Assembly (NCBI GenBank): GCA_945643635.1
Contig: CALZFC010000256.1
Coordinates: 1,134,001-1,198,000, forward strand
Length of the DNA: 64,000 nucleotides
Direction of reading: 5' to 3'
Source of the DNA: Allodiplogaster sudhausi
Lineage: Eukaryota > Nematoda > Chromadorea > Rhabditida > Diplogasteridae
The notes below the pieces were generated by a model. The model had not been told where the DNA came from, searched no databases, and saw nothing but the letters and a program-made list of their open reading frames with translations. Shown one piece after another: positions 12,221-24,300 of the stretch (position 1 is the stretch's first letter; each line of letters opens with the position of its first letter). Both the position numbers and the translations under genes were made by a program.

Positions 12221-12651
12221 GTCCCTCTTCGCATCTATCCCTTGAAAGTTGTTGCATCGTTGTCCAGTTTCCTACAGTATCTTCTGCCCATTCCTACAGA
12301 AAAACCCATAACAAAGCCAATCCAATCCACCATGGAGATTGCCGTTCTCACGATGATCGTCGCGAACAACGCGACAACAACAACCGCCGCGCTCTGTCCC
12401 GATGGCAGGCCGACTAGCGGAAGTCAGTGGAATTATTATTAGTATTTTTTTTTAATATTTTTTAAATAAATAACCAAATAAATTGCTTTGTAATTTTTGT
12501 TCATAAGTTTTATAATAATAATAAAACAAATTGGTATACAATAAAATAATCGAATAAACAATTAAATCAAATTAAGAATGCACACTTGTCGCGCCGCCGG
12601 ATCAGCTCCTCTGCACGTCCGACCCGGCTGGCTCGTCGTGCGAACGTTTCA

Positions 12652-14148
12652 ATGACACTTTTCACTGTTGTCAGTCTTATCTGTTTGATAGGCATCATTG
12701 TCAAAAGTAAGACTATCAGCCGCCATAGCTCAGTCGGTTAGAGCGTGGGTCTAATAAGCCCAAGGTCGCAGGTTCGACCCCTGCTGGCGGCAAGGAATTT
12801 TTTGAATCTATTAATGTTTGGTTGAGGTCCAAAAGCTGCCGCCGTGAATCCGGCGTCAGCGTGCGCCGATCGCAGTAAGTTCTGTTCGTTCCTCGGCGAC
12901 TTCTGTGGCAACTCGAAGCACGAGTCGATTATGAGAAGAGAGTGTGCGCAGACTTGTGGCTTCTGTGGAGAGGTGAAGAGCACTTTCATACCAATATATC
13001 TGCCCGTATTTGGGCACGGCCGCCCCAAAATATGACAGATAATTTGGACTGAACCAAAATAAAAGGTCTATTCGTTTACGTAGACGACTTTGATAAATTT
13101 GATGAAATTTGAGTTGGCATTCGTAGACTACGATGTAGCAAAAGATGATGAAGCAAGCATCTTACCACATATAATATCAAAGCATCTCCTTCCAGGCTCC
13201 GCCCGCTGACTCCGTTTCGTCCATTCTCCGCCTGAACGGCTCCGCTCCGCTGCGTCGCTATCCGCGTCCGGTCGTCCATCCGGTCGTCTCGGGCAACAAC
13301 AACAAGGAGGTCGAGAAGACAGCGGTGAACGGCATCTTGCCTCCCGCGCGATCATCACGCCTCTCGCCAGAGATCAAAGTCTCCAGCCAAGTCATCTTTG
13401 GCAATGTAAGCTTAATGTCACGTTTATACATTTCTTTTATCGTACTTTTATTTCTGTATTATTTTAATTAAGTTAAAATAAAGTAATAATAAAAAAAATA
13501 TCACACAAAAATTAATTCACATTTTTCACCAGGACATCTTCCCAGCGGTCGAGACCGCCGAGCCGGATCAGCTGCCCGTTTCGCTGGCAAAGACTATCAT
13601 CCGAGGTCAGCACACTTTTTCTTTTTTTCTTTACTTTTTTGTGTGGTGAACATGCATGAGATTCTTTAATTTCCAAATTGGTACAACATATGAATTTCTT
13701 TAATTTTCTAATTGATGTAAAATACACCATAGGCACATGCTTCGACGAGTACACGTATTGCCGAGAGTTTGTCGCGCTCTGCACCCATCCGACCTTCTCG
13801 TTCACGATGGCCAAGCGGTCCGTTTAGCTCGGACATTTCAGAGATCTATTTCAAATCCATATGAAGTGTTTTCCATCGATAATACCCATTGTTCGGATAA
13901 TTTATAATTTAAAAATTTATTAATAGAAAATTTAAATTTATTGATTACTTTCTAGATGCGCGCTGACGTGCGATCGCTGCGAGGACATGCCAGCGGTGCT
14001 GGATCCGAGAGAGCGAAGTTGGTAACGGAAGTGAAAGAGAGATAAAGAGTGAGAGAAAAAGGGAAAGAGGTAGAGATTGAAGCTTGAGAGAGAAAAAGAG
14101 AAAGAGGCCAAGGAAGAAGAGAGAGAGAGAGAATGTGAAAGATGGGGC

Positions 14149-14190
<42 letters not shown>

Positions 14191-14580
14191 GTGAAAACGT
14201 GAGAGAGAAAGCGAGTGATTAACTACTTTAATCCGCCTCATCTTCACAGAGAACTGCACGGACACTGTTCGTAACTGTGCGGAGCACCGTCCGCTCTGCC
14301 AGAATGACAACTACAACCGCCAGCTGCTTCGCGGGCAGTGCGCGCGCACCTGCGAGTTCTGCCTGCCTACCTGCAGGGACAGACACGCCAAGTTAGACGT
14401 GCTCTCTCCCTCTCCCTGGCTCTCTCTCTCTGTGTCTAGCACTCTCTCTTTCTATCTCTCTCTCTCTCTTTCAGTTGTCCTCAGTACAAGAAAGACGGCT
14501 TCTGCTCAGACGGCCTCTACTCTCTGCCAGAACGGACGTATCTCTGCGGAAATGCGTGCAATCTTTGCGAAGAAGAATGA
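12652..14580 (+). CDS. Secreted protein with four ShKT domains
   Basis: Eight exons join in frame to about 273 residues: 12652-12706, 12860-12972, 13196-13405, 13533-13605, 13733-13817, 13956-13995, 14252-14391 and 14475-14580 (TGA). Exon 1 encodes a signal peptide MTLFTVVSLICLIGIIVK, so the product is expected outside the cell. Four six-cysteine ShKT modules follow. Module 1 is in exon 2 (CADRSKFC to TCGFC). Module 2 is split over exons 5 and 6 (CFDEYTYC to TCDRC). Module 3 is in exon 7 (NCTDTVRNC to TCEFC). Module 4 is split over exons 7 and 8 (CRDRHANC to CNLC). A proline- and charge-rich linker of about 95 residues separates modules 1 and 2. Nematodes have many ShKT-only secreted proteins of uncertain role, and the domain alone does not imply toxicity. 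The exon 6 donor GTGCTG is weak and is the least certain junction. A tRNA lies in intron 1. Confidence 0.85.
12719..12792 (+). tRNA. tRNA-Ile (anticodon AAT)
   Basis: 74-bp cloverleaf. The acceptor stem is GCCGCCA / TGGCGGC with discriminator A. The D arm is GCTC..GAGC. The anticodon stem TGGGT/GCCCA closes loop CTAATAA (anticodon AAT, read as IAU). The T arm is GCAGG TTCGACC CCTGC. No intron. A T6 run at 12798-12803 fits a Pol III terminator. It lies on the same strand as, and inside, intron 1 of the ShKT gene. Confidence 0.95.
12798..12803 (+). terminator. Pol III T-run terminator of tRNA-Ile
   Basis: Six T residues five bases after the discriminator of the tRNA. This is the usual RNA polymerase III stop signal. 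It lies inside the ShKT gene intron. Confidence 0.7.
14025..14215. repeat. GA-rich tract in ShKT intron 6
   Basis: Purine dinucleotide repeat within the intron between ShKT exons 6 and 7. A shorter CT tract (about 14400-14472) fills intron 7, giving a GA/CT pair around exon 7 that could form an intramolecular RNA hairpin looping out that exon. Confidence 0.6.
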
Positions 14581-14821
14581 AATGGACACTGCTAGGAGAT
14601 ATTGATTGATTTGGTATTGATTGATTTCATATTTGCAGACCTACAAGTTTCCTTGTCCTAAAGAATATCATCTTCATAGTGAAGACCGCCCTTCCAGTCC
14701 GCTACTCAACCGAGTAGCAGTTATCTGTACATATTGTAGTGTCTGAGTCACCACAAAAAGATACTCATTCGTGATATTGATCGATTTTGTTTGTTCATGC
14801 GCTTGTCATATTTTCGAATTG

Positions 14822-14829
14822 ATAATAAA
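14822..14829 (+). promoter_or_regulatory. Candidate poly(A) signal of the ShKT gene
   Basis: An AATAAA-type hexamer (ATAATAAATT) about 240 bp after the TGA. It is the nearest good match downstream of the stop codon. The call rests on position alone. Confidence 0.35.
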
Positions 14830-14899
14830 TTTCCTCATGAAAGTGACTAGATCATAAAGAGAACCAGCGAATCAGCGTGCAATCATTATACTTAAAGCT

Positions 14900-15568
14900 T
14901 CCACTGACTGTCTTCGTCTGTGGCTGGCTGAGATTAGATTTTAACGAAATTTTAAGAAGATAATTGTGTTCATGACATGCGGGAACATGCCATCTACTCC
15001 TAGGCAAAAAAAATGCTACCTGTGGCCAGTATTTGACGCTTCATTCTACTATTCTTTAAGCAGAACTTATAATGAGTACTCTCAGGATTAATTTGCTATC
15101 ATAATATGCTATGTATGCAAATGTTTTTTCTGTTATTCACTCTATATTGAAATGTTAACTGCTATTAGCCTCAACGGCCACTTCGTCTTGTTTTCTCTGC
15201 TAGAAATAGTGCACAGCTTCTGGTCCCCTCGCATAAACAAAGGTCGATCTGACAAAGAAACCTGTGTCGCCAGCCGTCCGGACGCGCGTACCATCCTTTT
15301 CTTTCTTACATTCTCTCACATGTTCACGCATTATTTCTCTCTCCCTCTCTCTCTCCCTCTCCCCACCCCCCCCTCTCTCTCTCTATTTCGGCCGGTCTCA
15401 TCTTCGCAGTAGTCGTCTCCAAAAAATCAGCCTCACTTCTTCACTCTCTCTCTTTTTCTCATTTGCTTTTTTTAACTTATTTATTGTTTTATGTGTCTTC
15501 TTAACGTTGTTCCCTTACTCGACTTCTATTAACACTTGAATAATTCGCTTAAGTTGCCGATATTGCAG
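14900..15568 (+). promoter_or_regulatory. 5' flank block of the zinc-finger gene family, copy 1
   Basis: No gene is visible. The block TTCGTCTTGTTTTCTCTG plus the following GCTTCTG..., GATCTGACAAAGAAA and CT tract recurs at 20760-21030 before copy 2. A shorter version lies near 45335-45362. The repeated block always precedes family exons, so it is probably the shared promoter or 5' UTR region. Confidence 0.45.
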
Positions 15569-18500
15569 ATGGAGCTCCTTCGCTATGCGGTCGTTCTCCT
15601 TTCGGAAAAAGCGGACACTCGCTCCTTGTTCTTTCTTCTGGTTAATTTTAGTGATATTTATTTTAAATCGCGCTATAGGGTTAATTAATTAATGACATAA
15701 AAGAGAGGTATAAAAGAGACGAATAGGGTCTTTGAAATCTTTTTTTTTCTAAATACATTCGACATTTTAATACGTTGAGAAGCGAAAAGGAGTCGCCAAG
15801 AACCTTTCGGTGATCGATGCCATGAAGGGCGCGGCTATGCTCGGCCATCCCTCTCGGAATCGGCCTTCTATCCTGGCGTCTCCTCACCCAATAGAGAACC
15901 TCTCTGATAATAAGGTTCTCGTAAACTTTTACAGTCATGTTAAACTAATAATTTCGCCATCGCTCTCAATGAAGCTGATTAATAGTTCACCTAAGAAGCC
16001 GATTTACGCGCTTGTGCACTTGGAAGAAGGCGCAGACATTGACAACTTCTGCACTTTCCTAGTCAGACAAAAAAAAACCTTTCTAGTATAACCATATTCA
16101 GAACCGATGATACAGTAAGCTATAATATGCGGTCGTGAAATGTGTTAGCATATGCCCTTAGAAGGGTGCATTTTCCCCTGGGTGATGACTTTTCGACTGC
16201 TTTAGATTGAACAAGGCCTCGCCAACCCTTTGCTCTGGTTGACAACACGCGGGCTGAAAGCTTGCTCGGCTTCCCGTCAACTCTCAATCATTCTCTCCAG
16301 ATTGTATCCCCTCAGGCTGATTCGATGCCGCCTGTTAGTCAGGTACAGTTTCGGTCTTGTGGCATGAGAAAAAAATCATCGCTGCTTAGATAGTAAGCTG
16401 TTTTTTTTAGTCTTCAGGAAATATATTCCATTTCTTCTCTAGACCGAGGTTTTGAGGAATGTATTCAGTATTTTTAGAAACATATCAAAATATTCAATAC
16501 AGCCTTCGCTTCATTTTTTTTTTTACGAATTTGTGATTTAGTATTAAAATTCCATTTTTTTTATTTGTCTGAGAATGTGAATTGGCAAAGCACATGTGCT
16601 ATCTTGCTTCTTTTTAGGCAATGATATATCTGCCACTGCCTATGTGGGCAACAGTTTAATTAGTTAAGAATAGTAGCTATCCCACTCGTTTAAACATGAT
16701 TAGTATCCAATCATATTTAAGGGGTATTTGAACTAGGTTTTTTTCCTATATTTCTTGTAATAATTTCAGTAGTTTCTTAACTTAAGTAAATTTTCTTATT
16801 ATTATGAGCATAACAAGCTCCAAATGCAAATTCAGACGATTCCAGAGGAAGGAAGGTTCTGTCGAGACGATAGGCCCTCCCAATTTGTGGGCCACACAAA
16901 GATCCACCCCACCATGCACGAAAAGTCCAATACCGAGCAATTGGCCATAGGAAGGATTTACCGCTGTTCTGCACTCCCCTTCCACAGCCTCTTCACTCGC
17001 TAATGCACAGCAGACCAGACGCCGATGAGTTATCTTGTATTTCCGATTTATTTTAATTATGAATTATCGTTTGAAGAGTGCGTATATTTGTGAAGTTGAA
17101 ATATTTCACTTATTCTTTTAAAAAAAACTATATATTATCATTCAACAAGCTTTAAACATGCATTTTATCAATTCTTTCAAGCAGCCAACGAATCTGGAAA
17201 CGCGAACAACAATGGAAGGAATTTCAAGCCAAACATTCATAACGTTTGCCCATTTATGATTTTTGAAGTATATTTTCTTATCCTTACTGGTCAATATTTT
17301 TTGCATTAGTTTTTCTCTTCTTCTTCTTTTCAGGAGTCCTCTGCATTGCGCGATAATTCATCACTCTAGCGGGTGGCTGCAGAGGATGACGAAGAGGAAT
17401 ACTTCGAATGCGCGGTTAGATTCCTCCCAATTTACTGTTTGTCTAGCTGTGGCTGATCGTAAGCTGAGGCAGTCTTATTGTTAGTGTTGGCTTAATTGTT
17501 TTAAACTATTTAATGTAGAGCCTAACGATATGTGATTTAAATGTTGCACTCAGTCGTGTCACGTCGGCCGTAAGTTTAATGGTCTGGTATATATTCTACG
17601 CCATGCGAAGGACCACCATAGTGTGAAGCAATTTCGGTGTGTCGCCTGTGACTACGGTAATAACGAGGGAAGCCGTGTACTCAAACACCAAGCACGGAAG
17701 CATGGCATCCATGACAGGCCGATCGATATGTGGTATTATGAGCTTTATTTTTTTCGATTCATTCTTTTATTTCCTACTAGCTTTCTTGACCATCTAAATA
17801 TTTTTATTGTTGTAAACGGAATGAAAAGGATTTTCTTTTTCTTTATTCTTCATACAGTCGAATGAATCTTAATATGCACATATTTTTGATTAAAGCAGAA
17901 ATAAGAAAAACTATAAGATTATTTTTCAGTGACAAGAAAATGCAGAAGGAATGGCGGGAGATTATGAAGAGATGCTTCCCGAGGCTAATTGATCGAATCG
18001 AGGAATACCGCTTCAGCCAGAGGATGAGATCGATATGAGGTCTTTGCCTCGTCGGAAAGAAGTTACGGTGAGTTTGGCTTTTTGCTATGATATATGTTTT
18101 GTACCTACATTTCGTGTTCCTTCTTTTGAAATTAATTCTGAAATATGGTTTTTTTTTCTTTTTCGAAAGGCATAGAAATCCCAGTAAGCGGCTGAGTTTT
18201 TTTCCTTTGCTCTTTCGAGCAGTATTCACATTAGCTTTATAATCTAAAACGTTTGGTGAGTTTTAATTTTCCATTATTTTTTTTAAATCTGCAGAAGGTT
18301 ATTTACTTTAAAAGATGAACTTTTAAAAAGGATTTTACGCATGTGTATGAAAGTATTTATTCGCTCAAATAAATAATGTTTCATCAGGTGAACGTTTCGG
18401 ATTCCGATGAAGGAGATAACGAAGAGATCTCAGGAGTCGAGTGCGCAATGAGTGTTAAGGGCAAGGTTAGCCTGTCTTAAAGGTTAAAAACCGAATCGGT

Positions 18501-19180
18501 TAGAATCACAGCTGTCAAATGGGACAAACTTGATCATGTGGAACTATAAAAAAGATGTTTTGTGGGATACCACATTAATGGCCATTTTACCTCCACTATT
18601 AATTATTCATGGCGTCCCTGTCTTTCTTTCTTTTCTTTCTTTAATTCTTTCCCTTTTCTCTTCTTTTATTTCATTTCTTTCATTTCTCATATCTTTGCCA
18701 TTCAGTTGTGTCCCGTGTTCATCCAGCTTCTGGGACGCACCGCCAGGTGGCAGATGATGTCACTATCCTCTGAAGCAATTCCACTGCGTCGCCTGCAGCT
18801 ACGAGTGCAACATCTCGACCACTCTCTTCAATCACCAAGTCAACGAGCACGGAATCAAGGAAAAGCCGATTGATATGGCGTAAGCGGTTTTTCTTGCTAG
18901 TCTCTTTGTTTGCAATCAAAAAGGCATACATACATTTGTATATCTTCGACTTCTTCGTCTGCCGACCACGCGTTCTCTACTGCAAAGATCTGTGAAACGT
19001 GAAACAGAGCATAATAAAGCAATACGAGATAAATATTCTCACAGAAATGAGGCAATGAAGATGGAGTGGCTGGAGTGGGCGAGGCGTTGCTTTCCCATTC
19101 ACGTCCGTCTATTCGCACGAAGCCGCTTCGTAAACAAGCCCATCGATCAGCGATCTCTTGTCATCTGGCAAAAGAAGGAG
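15569..19180 (+). pseudogene. Zinc-finger family gene, copy 1 (decayed)
   Basis: Homologous exons of the 21340-25700 gene in the same order, but several are broken. Exon 15569-15640 (MELLRYAVV...) and 15780-15914 (VAKNLSVIDAMKGAAMLG) are open. The next module repeat (about 15988-16065, KKPIYALVHLEE) is intact, but its partner at about 16205-16342 needs a one-base frame change to restore AESLLGF. The acidic exon at about 17333 has an in-frame TAG. Zinc-finger exon 17554-17732 is open and ends PIDMW; its partner 17930 onward reads KEWREIMKRCFP and then stops early. Zinc-finger exon 18706-18879 is 11 bases short relative to the copy at 43629 and is frameshifted. Exon 19045-19180 (WLEWARRCFPIHVRLFARS) is intact. 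It was probably functional once and now cannot give a full product. Confidence 0.6.
17554..17732 (+). CDS. C2H2 zinc-finger exon, PIDMW type
   Basis: 179-nt exon between ACTCAG and a GT donor inside TGTGGTATTATG. It encodes SCHVGRKF, RHAKDHHSVKQF, CVACDYGNNEG, then HQARKHGIHDRPIDMW. The second finger has C-x2-C and H-x4-H spacing. The first is C-poor but keeps the H-x5-H half. The same exon recurs at 49590, 57402 and 62376. Confidence 0.65.
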
Positions 19181-20700
19181 GTGAGCATATTTGGTGACCA
19201 AAAAGTCCCTAAAATACCCTTTTTCCGCGACCCTGACATTGGTTTTTTTTTGCATTTGGTCTCATAATGCACTCATATGTCTTTTTTTTTGTTCCAAGCA
19301 TCCTACAATAGGTGAAGGAGGTTAATAAATCAGCTTATATTTTTCGGGTTTTAGACGGTTTCACAAGAAGCAGAACTCCACTACAAGCGATGGAATTATC
19401 GCCAAATTGCACAGCAAAGATTCAATTTGGCTGCGTATGGACAGGCTTCTCCGGATTTGATGACCGTTTTAATTGAAGGCTTAATGGCCGTGTATTCTCC
19501 TCCATAGGTTCTCTACAGGTTCAAGGCTTCACAGGAGATTGCAAATCCCTTTGAATCCCTTACTTGCTTGTTCATTTTCAAAGAAGCCAGTCTGGCTGAT
19601 GTGTCTAATTGTTCGTTCACGTCTCTACATATGATCTATTCCTTTTTCTCTTTTTTTTCGTTATAAAATATAATTTTGTTTTGAGAATTTGTTATTGTTC
19701 CTCGAACAGAATTGGTCAGCTGATCGAAGCATGTAGGTATCCATATTGATCATTTTGTAATGTTGTCCCTCATTAGAAATTTCGTCGATTGTATCATCAA
19801 CTTGTATTCCTTGGAAGAAACTCTAGAATGCGCTCGGAATTGCCTCAATTAATTGTACGCCTTTGTTTTAGTTTTAGTGGTTTTTTGCACTTGTTCCAGT
19901 TTTCTTCTTGACTAAACTCAATTTATGATTAACCTAAATTTCTTGCCTTTCTAAGGTCTCTAATCATGCGACTAGTGTAAAAGAAATATCGGTTGGTTTT
20001 ATTGTTTCTGTGCAACACTGCAGTTTTGCCTTTAAGCTATGTACCCGTTCAGAGATAATAAAAATCCAAAGAATATTCATTTCAATAAAACTATAAGAAG
20101 TGATATTGACATTTCGAATCCTTCTTATTCTTAATGGTGAGAAGTTCGAAATCGATTACATGCGTCGCTGACTTGAGTCCTTATCTGAAAACATGTTTAT
20201 TTTTTCGACACTCGTTGGCGACAATATTTCAGCAACAATATTGAGATTTCGCGCAAGACCGTAAAGATGTTCGTTCACCAGAACAAATCTTCCATAACTG
20301 ACTAAAAAAACTGCAACGCCGAGTGACTGCTGCAATCTGTGCGTCATATAGAACCATAAAATGCATTTGAATGCTTGTTTGGAGCACAATCGCGTGTATC
20401 TTTGCGATTTATCATACCAGTATGTTTAAGTGACGTGTGTAGTGATCGATATTAGACTTCCCCATGTAAGAGTCGAGTAGAATACAGTACACTATTCGAT
20501 GCAGGAAGACGACGGATCTGCTGCCCGCAATCCGGGGAAGCATGCAGAGATTCAAAGGTTTTGCCTTTGTGCATGCCTGTTTCATAATGCATAAAAAGCG
20601 ACAGTTGCCTCTCTTTTCATACATATTTGAAGTTGAGCACGAACAGAATACAGAATAAGTTAATCAACAAACAGAGAAATGTAAATGTGTTTCGTAAACA
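19181..20700 (+). other. 3' region of zinc-finger copy 1 and spacer
   Basis: A short candidate exon follows GGGTTTTAG at about 19357. The stretch 19690-19870 resembles the 3' flank of the copies at 44700-44830 and 61000-61110, including TTTTGTAATGTT. From about 19900 to 20700 I see nothing coding. Confidence 0.4.
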
Positions 20701-20759
20701 CAATGTGTGCAAATGTTCTTTTTGTTATTAGCTCTTGCTGAAATATGAGCAGAATCACC

Positions 20760-21030
20760 GGTTACGTCGTCTTGTTTTCTCTGGACAAAATAGTGTAAAG
20801 CTTCTGTTCCCATCAGCCAGTCAAAGGTTGATCTGACAAAGAAATCGGCTTCGCCAACACGCGTGTTATCTCTTTCTTTCTCTCTCATGTTGATGCTCTC
20901 TCTCTCTCTCTCGTTTTTTATCGGCCAATCTCTCATAGGCTGGCACTGTCGGTCGGACTCATCTTCGCAACATTCCCCTTCAGAAAATCATCTCTTCTAC
21001 TTTACTCTCTTACGCTCGCTCTCTCTTTCT
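20760..21030 (+). promoter_or_regulatory. 5' flank block of the zinc-finger gene family, copy 2
   Basis: Repeats the copy 1 block at 15170-15420 (GTCTTGTTTTCTCTG, then GATCTGACAAAGAAA and a short CT tract). It precedes the first exon of copy 2 by about 300 bp. Confidence 0.45.
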
Positions 21031-21339
21031 CACCGCTGTTCTGCGTGCCTCCTATGCTCTCAGTTTCTACGTCTCTTAGTCCCTGTATGCAAATGTATGC
21101 TTTCTTCTGTGCGCAAATGGATGTGCCCATTTACCCTCCTTTGCTAGAGTCTTCTGGTTATCATTCACTTAAAATCGGACATTTGTCATTACCTTCTCCT
21201 TTTTACTGCCTATTCCTACAATTGTATAGGGTTCAGACGGTTTTCGTAACTCACCAAACCCGAGAATATTCCGGGTCCGTTCCCTGACTCGACTTCTATT
21301 TAACACTTGAATAATTCGCTTGAGTTGTCTATAGTGCAG

Positions 21340-24300
21340 ATGGAGCTCCACTACGCTGTAGTTCGTTCTTACGCTGCGGACACTCGCTCCTTGTTCTCAC
21401 TCCTGGTTAATTCAAATGCATTATACATTTATCGCATTTTGAAGTTCATATATTTTAAGGCATGTTCCATTTGATGATGGATATTAATGAGTCGTTTATG
21501 TTCACTGAAGTCTTTTTGTTCTAAACTTTTTTTTAAGTTTTAACACGTTCAGAAGCGAAATGGAGTGGCAAAGAACGTTTCGGTGATCGATGCCTCGAAG
21601 GGCGCGGCTCTGCTTGGCCTTCCCACTCGGAATTGGCCTTCTCTCCCGGCGCCTCCTTCCTCCGGGGAGAACATCTCTTCCAATACGGTTCTCGTCAAGT
21701 TTTATATTCATGCCAAACCTATCACCACTCTCAGTTTACCTGCTTAATAGTTGCAGACGGCAACGAAGAAGCCGATTTACGCGCTTGTGTTCTTGGAAGA
21801 AGACGCGGACCTTGACAGCTTCTGCAGTCTCTTGGTCAGACAAAAAAGTGTATAGTATAACCGTATTCAGAGCCTATGACACAGTAAGCTATAGGGTCGA
21901 GAAGTGTTACCTTTTGTCTTAAGAAACTTGCATTTTTACGCCATTGGCCGGGTGACTTTTCGACTGTTTTAGATCGGAGAAGGCCTCGCCAAGCATATTT
22001 CTTTGATTGACGATGCGCAGGCTGCGAGCTTGCTCGGCCTGTCTCCCACTCAGAATCAGCCTCTTCCTTCTTCATCCTCTCAGGCCGATAACTCGCCGTC
22101 TAATAGTCAGGTACAGTTTTGGTCTTGTTGCATGAAAAAGAAACCATTGTTGTCTATTCAATAATCAGTTTTTGTTTGTTATGGAATATTTACCATTTCG
22201 CGATAGTTCTTTTCTGAAGTGAGGTTTTGGGGGCTAGTATTAAATATTTTTAGAAACTCATCAAAATAGTCAATACATCCTTCTTTCTTTTTTCTTTCTT
22301 TTTACAAGGCAGTCTATAACTACTATTTAAAGTTTAAACATTCCCTTCTTTTATTAGGATCAGAAAATGTGTTGGCAAAGTTTATCGTGTTACTATTTTG
22401 GCCATAATATATATGTGTATCTCTGTGCCTAACGGCCCTAATTAATTAATTTTGTATTATACCACTCATTTGGACATGATTTGTATCAAATCATACTTAC
22501 CGAGTATTTGAAAGAGATTTCTTTTCCTACCAGTTCTTGTAATAATTTTCGTAAAATCTTCATTTGCTTATTTATTACAACCATAACAAACTCGAAATGA
22601 TTGTTCAGCCGAGAAACTTTTTTGGCGAAGAATCGTCGCCCGAAGGTGATGAGGAGATGGCAGAAGATGATGTCGAAGTCTACAACTGCGATGTTGGATT
22701 TGGCGTTTGCTTAGGCCATTTCATCTTTTCTACTCAAAGCATATTTAAATTTATGTTAATAATAATATATTCATATATATATAATTAGTACATTAAAGTA
22801 AAATGAGTATATGATAGGTTTTCTTTCAAGTGCATTAGATGCGAGTGAAGTCCAGCGATTAACTATTCTATAAGAAAGAAGAAAAAAGTTATATTACTAT
22901 TCAACAATCTTGAAACATGTATTTTATCGGTTCTTTCAGGCAGCCAATCGATTTGAAAAGAAGAACAATGATGGAGGGAATGGCAAGCCAAACGTTGATG
23001 AGGTTTGCGTAATTTTTAAAGCATGTTCTTGTCTTTTTTTTTTTAGCAAACTTGCTAATCCACAAATTTCGCATTAGTGTGAAATATAACAAAATAGCTG
23101 AACATCATTTACACATTAATACGAACAGGATTTTGTGAGAGTTTTCTCCCTTCTTCTTCTTCTTCTTTTAAGGAGTCGTCTGGATGCGATGAAGCGTCAC
23201 TCGAGCGCATGAGTGGACAAGACGGTGAAGAGGCTTACGAACGCGCAGTAAGATTCCTCCCAATTTACGTTTATCAAGCTGTTGTTTTGTTATTCCCTGA
23301 CATGAGCAGTTTTAATGTTGGCTTAGGTAATTTATTTATATTTTACGCAGAGTCTAATGATTTGTGATTTAAATACACAGCCATCTGTTTGGTGTTCAAC
23401 TCATAATGGCATTGTAAGTTTGCAAGACCTCAAAAATGGTTATTCTTGAGAGGCATGTATTGTTTTAGTATTATTTATGTAAATTGCAGAATATTGTTTA
23501 TGTTCTGTTCTTATTTTAAATTTGCTTATTTATTGCGACAATCCAAACATGCTCTTTCAGACGAACTACTTTAATGGCTCAGAATCGTCTAACGAACGTG
23601 ACACGACAGAAAATGATGACGGGGCAGTCAACAAACGCGTGTTTTCAATTGTACGTAGCAGTTTTTAATGCCTTTTTTGATTGTTAATGTTGTTTTTTAT
23701 ATATCTTTTGAGCCCAAGAAGTCCCTAACCCACTTGCGATGATCCTGACAAAGGCTTTCCCATCGCCAGCTAATGACTTATCAACTGTTCTATCCCGAGG
23801 AGCTCCAATATAATTATACTATTAAAGTAGAGCCCGCATATACATAATAGGCTTTATCTCCCTCCTTCAGAACTCAGAAAAGTCCAGCGAGCAATTGACC
23901 ATGGATGAAGATGTGAAGGATTTACCGCTGCTTATTCCCCAGCCTCCTCTTCACTCGCCAGTGGATATCAAAGCGGGAGTCGATGAGGTCTCACTTATTT
24001 TAATTATTTGAATAATGCTTCTTAAAACATGAAATATTTCGTCTACTTTCCCAATTAAGAAAAAAACAACTTAATATTACCATTCAGCAAGTTTTATATA
24101 CATATGTATTTTCTTTCAGACAATCAACGAATCTGAAAAAAGGAATGAAGGGAACGGCAAGCCAAACATTGATGAGGTTTGTATTTTGAAATGTATTATA
24201 CGATTTCTCTCTAGTAAAATCTCGTTTCTCTTTTTCGGAATTTTCCTAGGTAATAGTTTACTTTGCATGCTTCCGATTAGCGTTGACTTTAGCATCGGAA

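Noticed and set aside
12100..12442. Plus-strand ORF ending in SGSQWNYY, and a minus-strand hydrophobic ORF
   Set aside because: Both strands are open. The plus frame starts in a CT tract, no splice sites decide, and no family is recognised.
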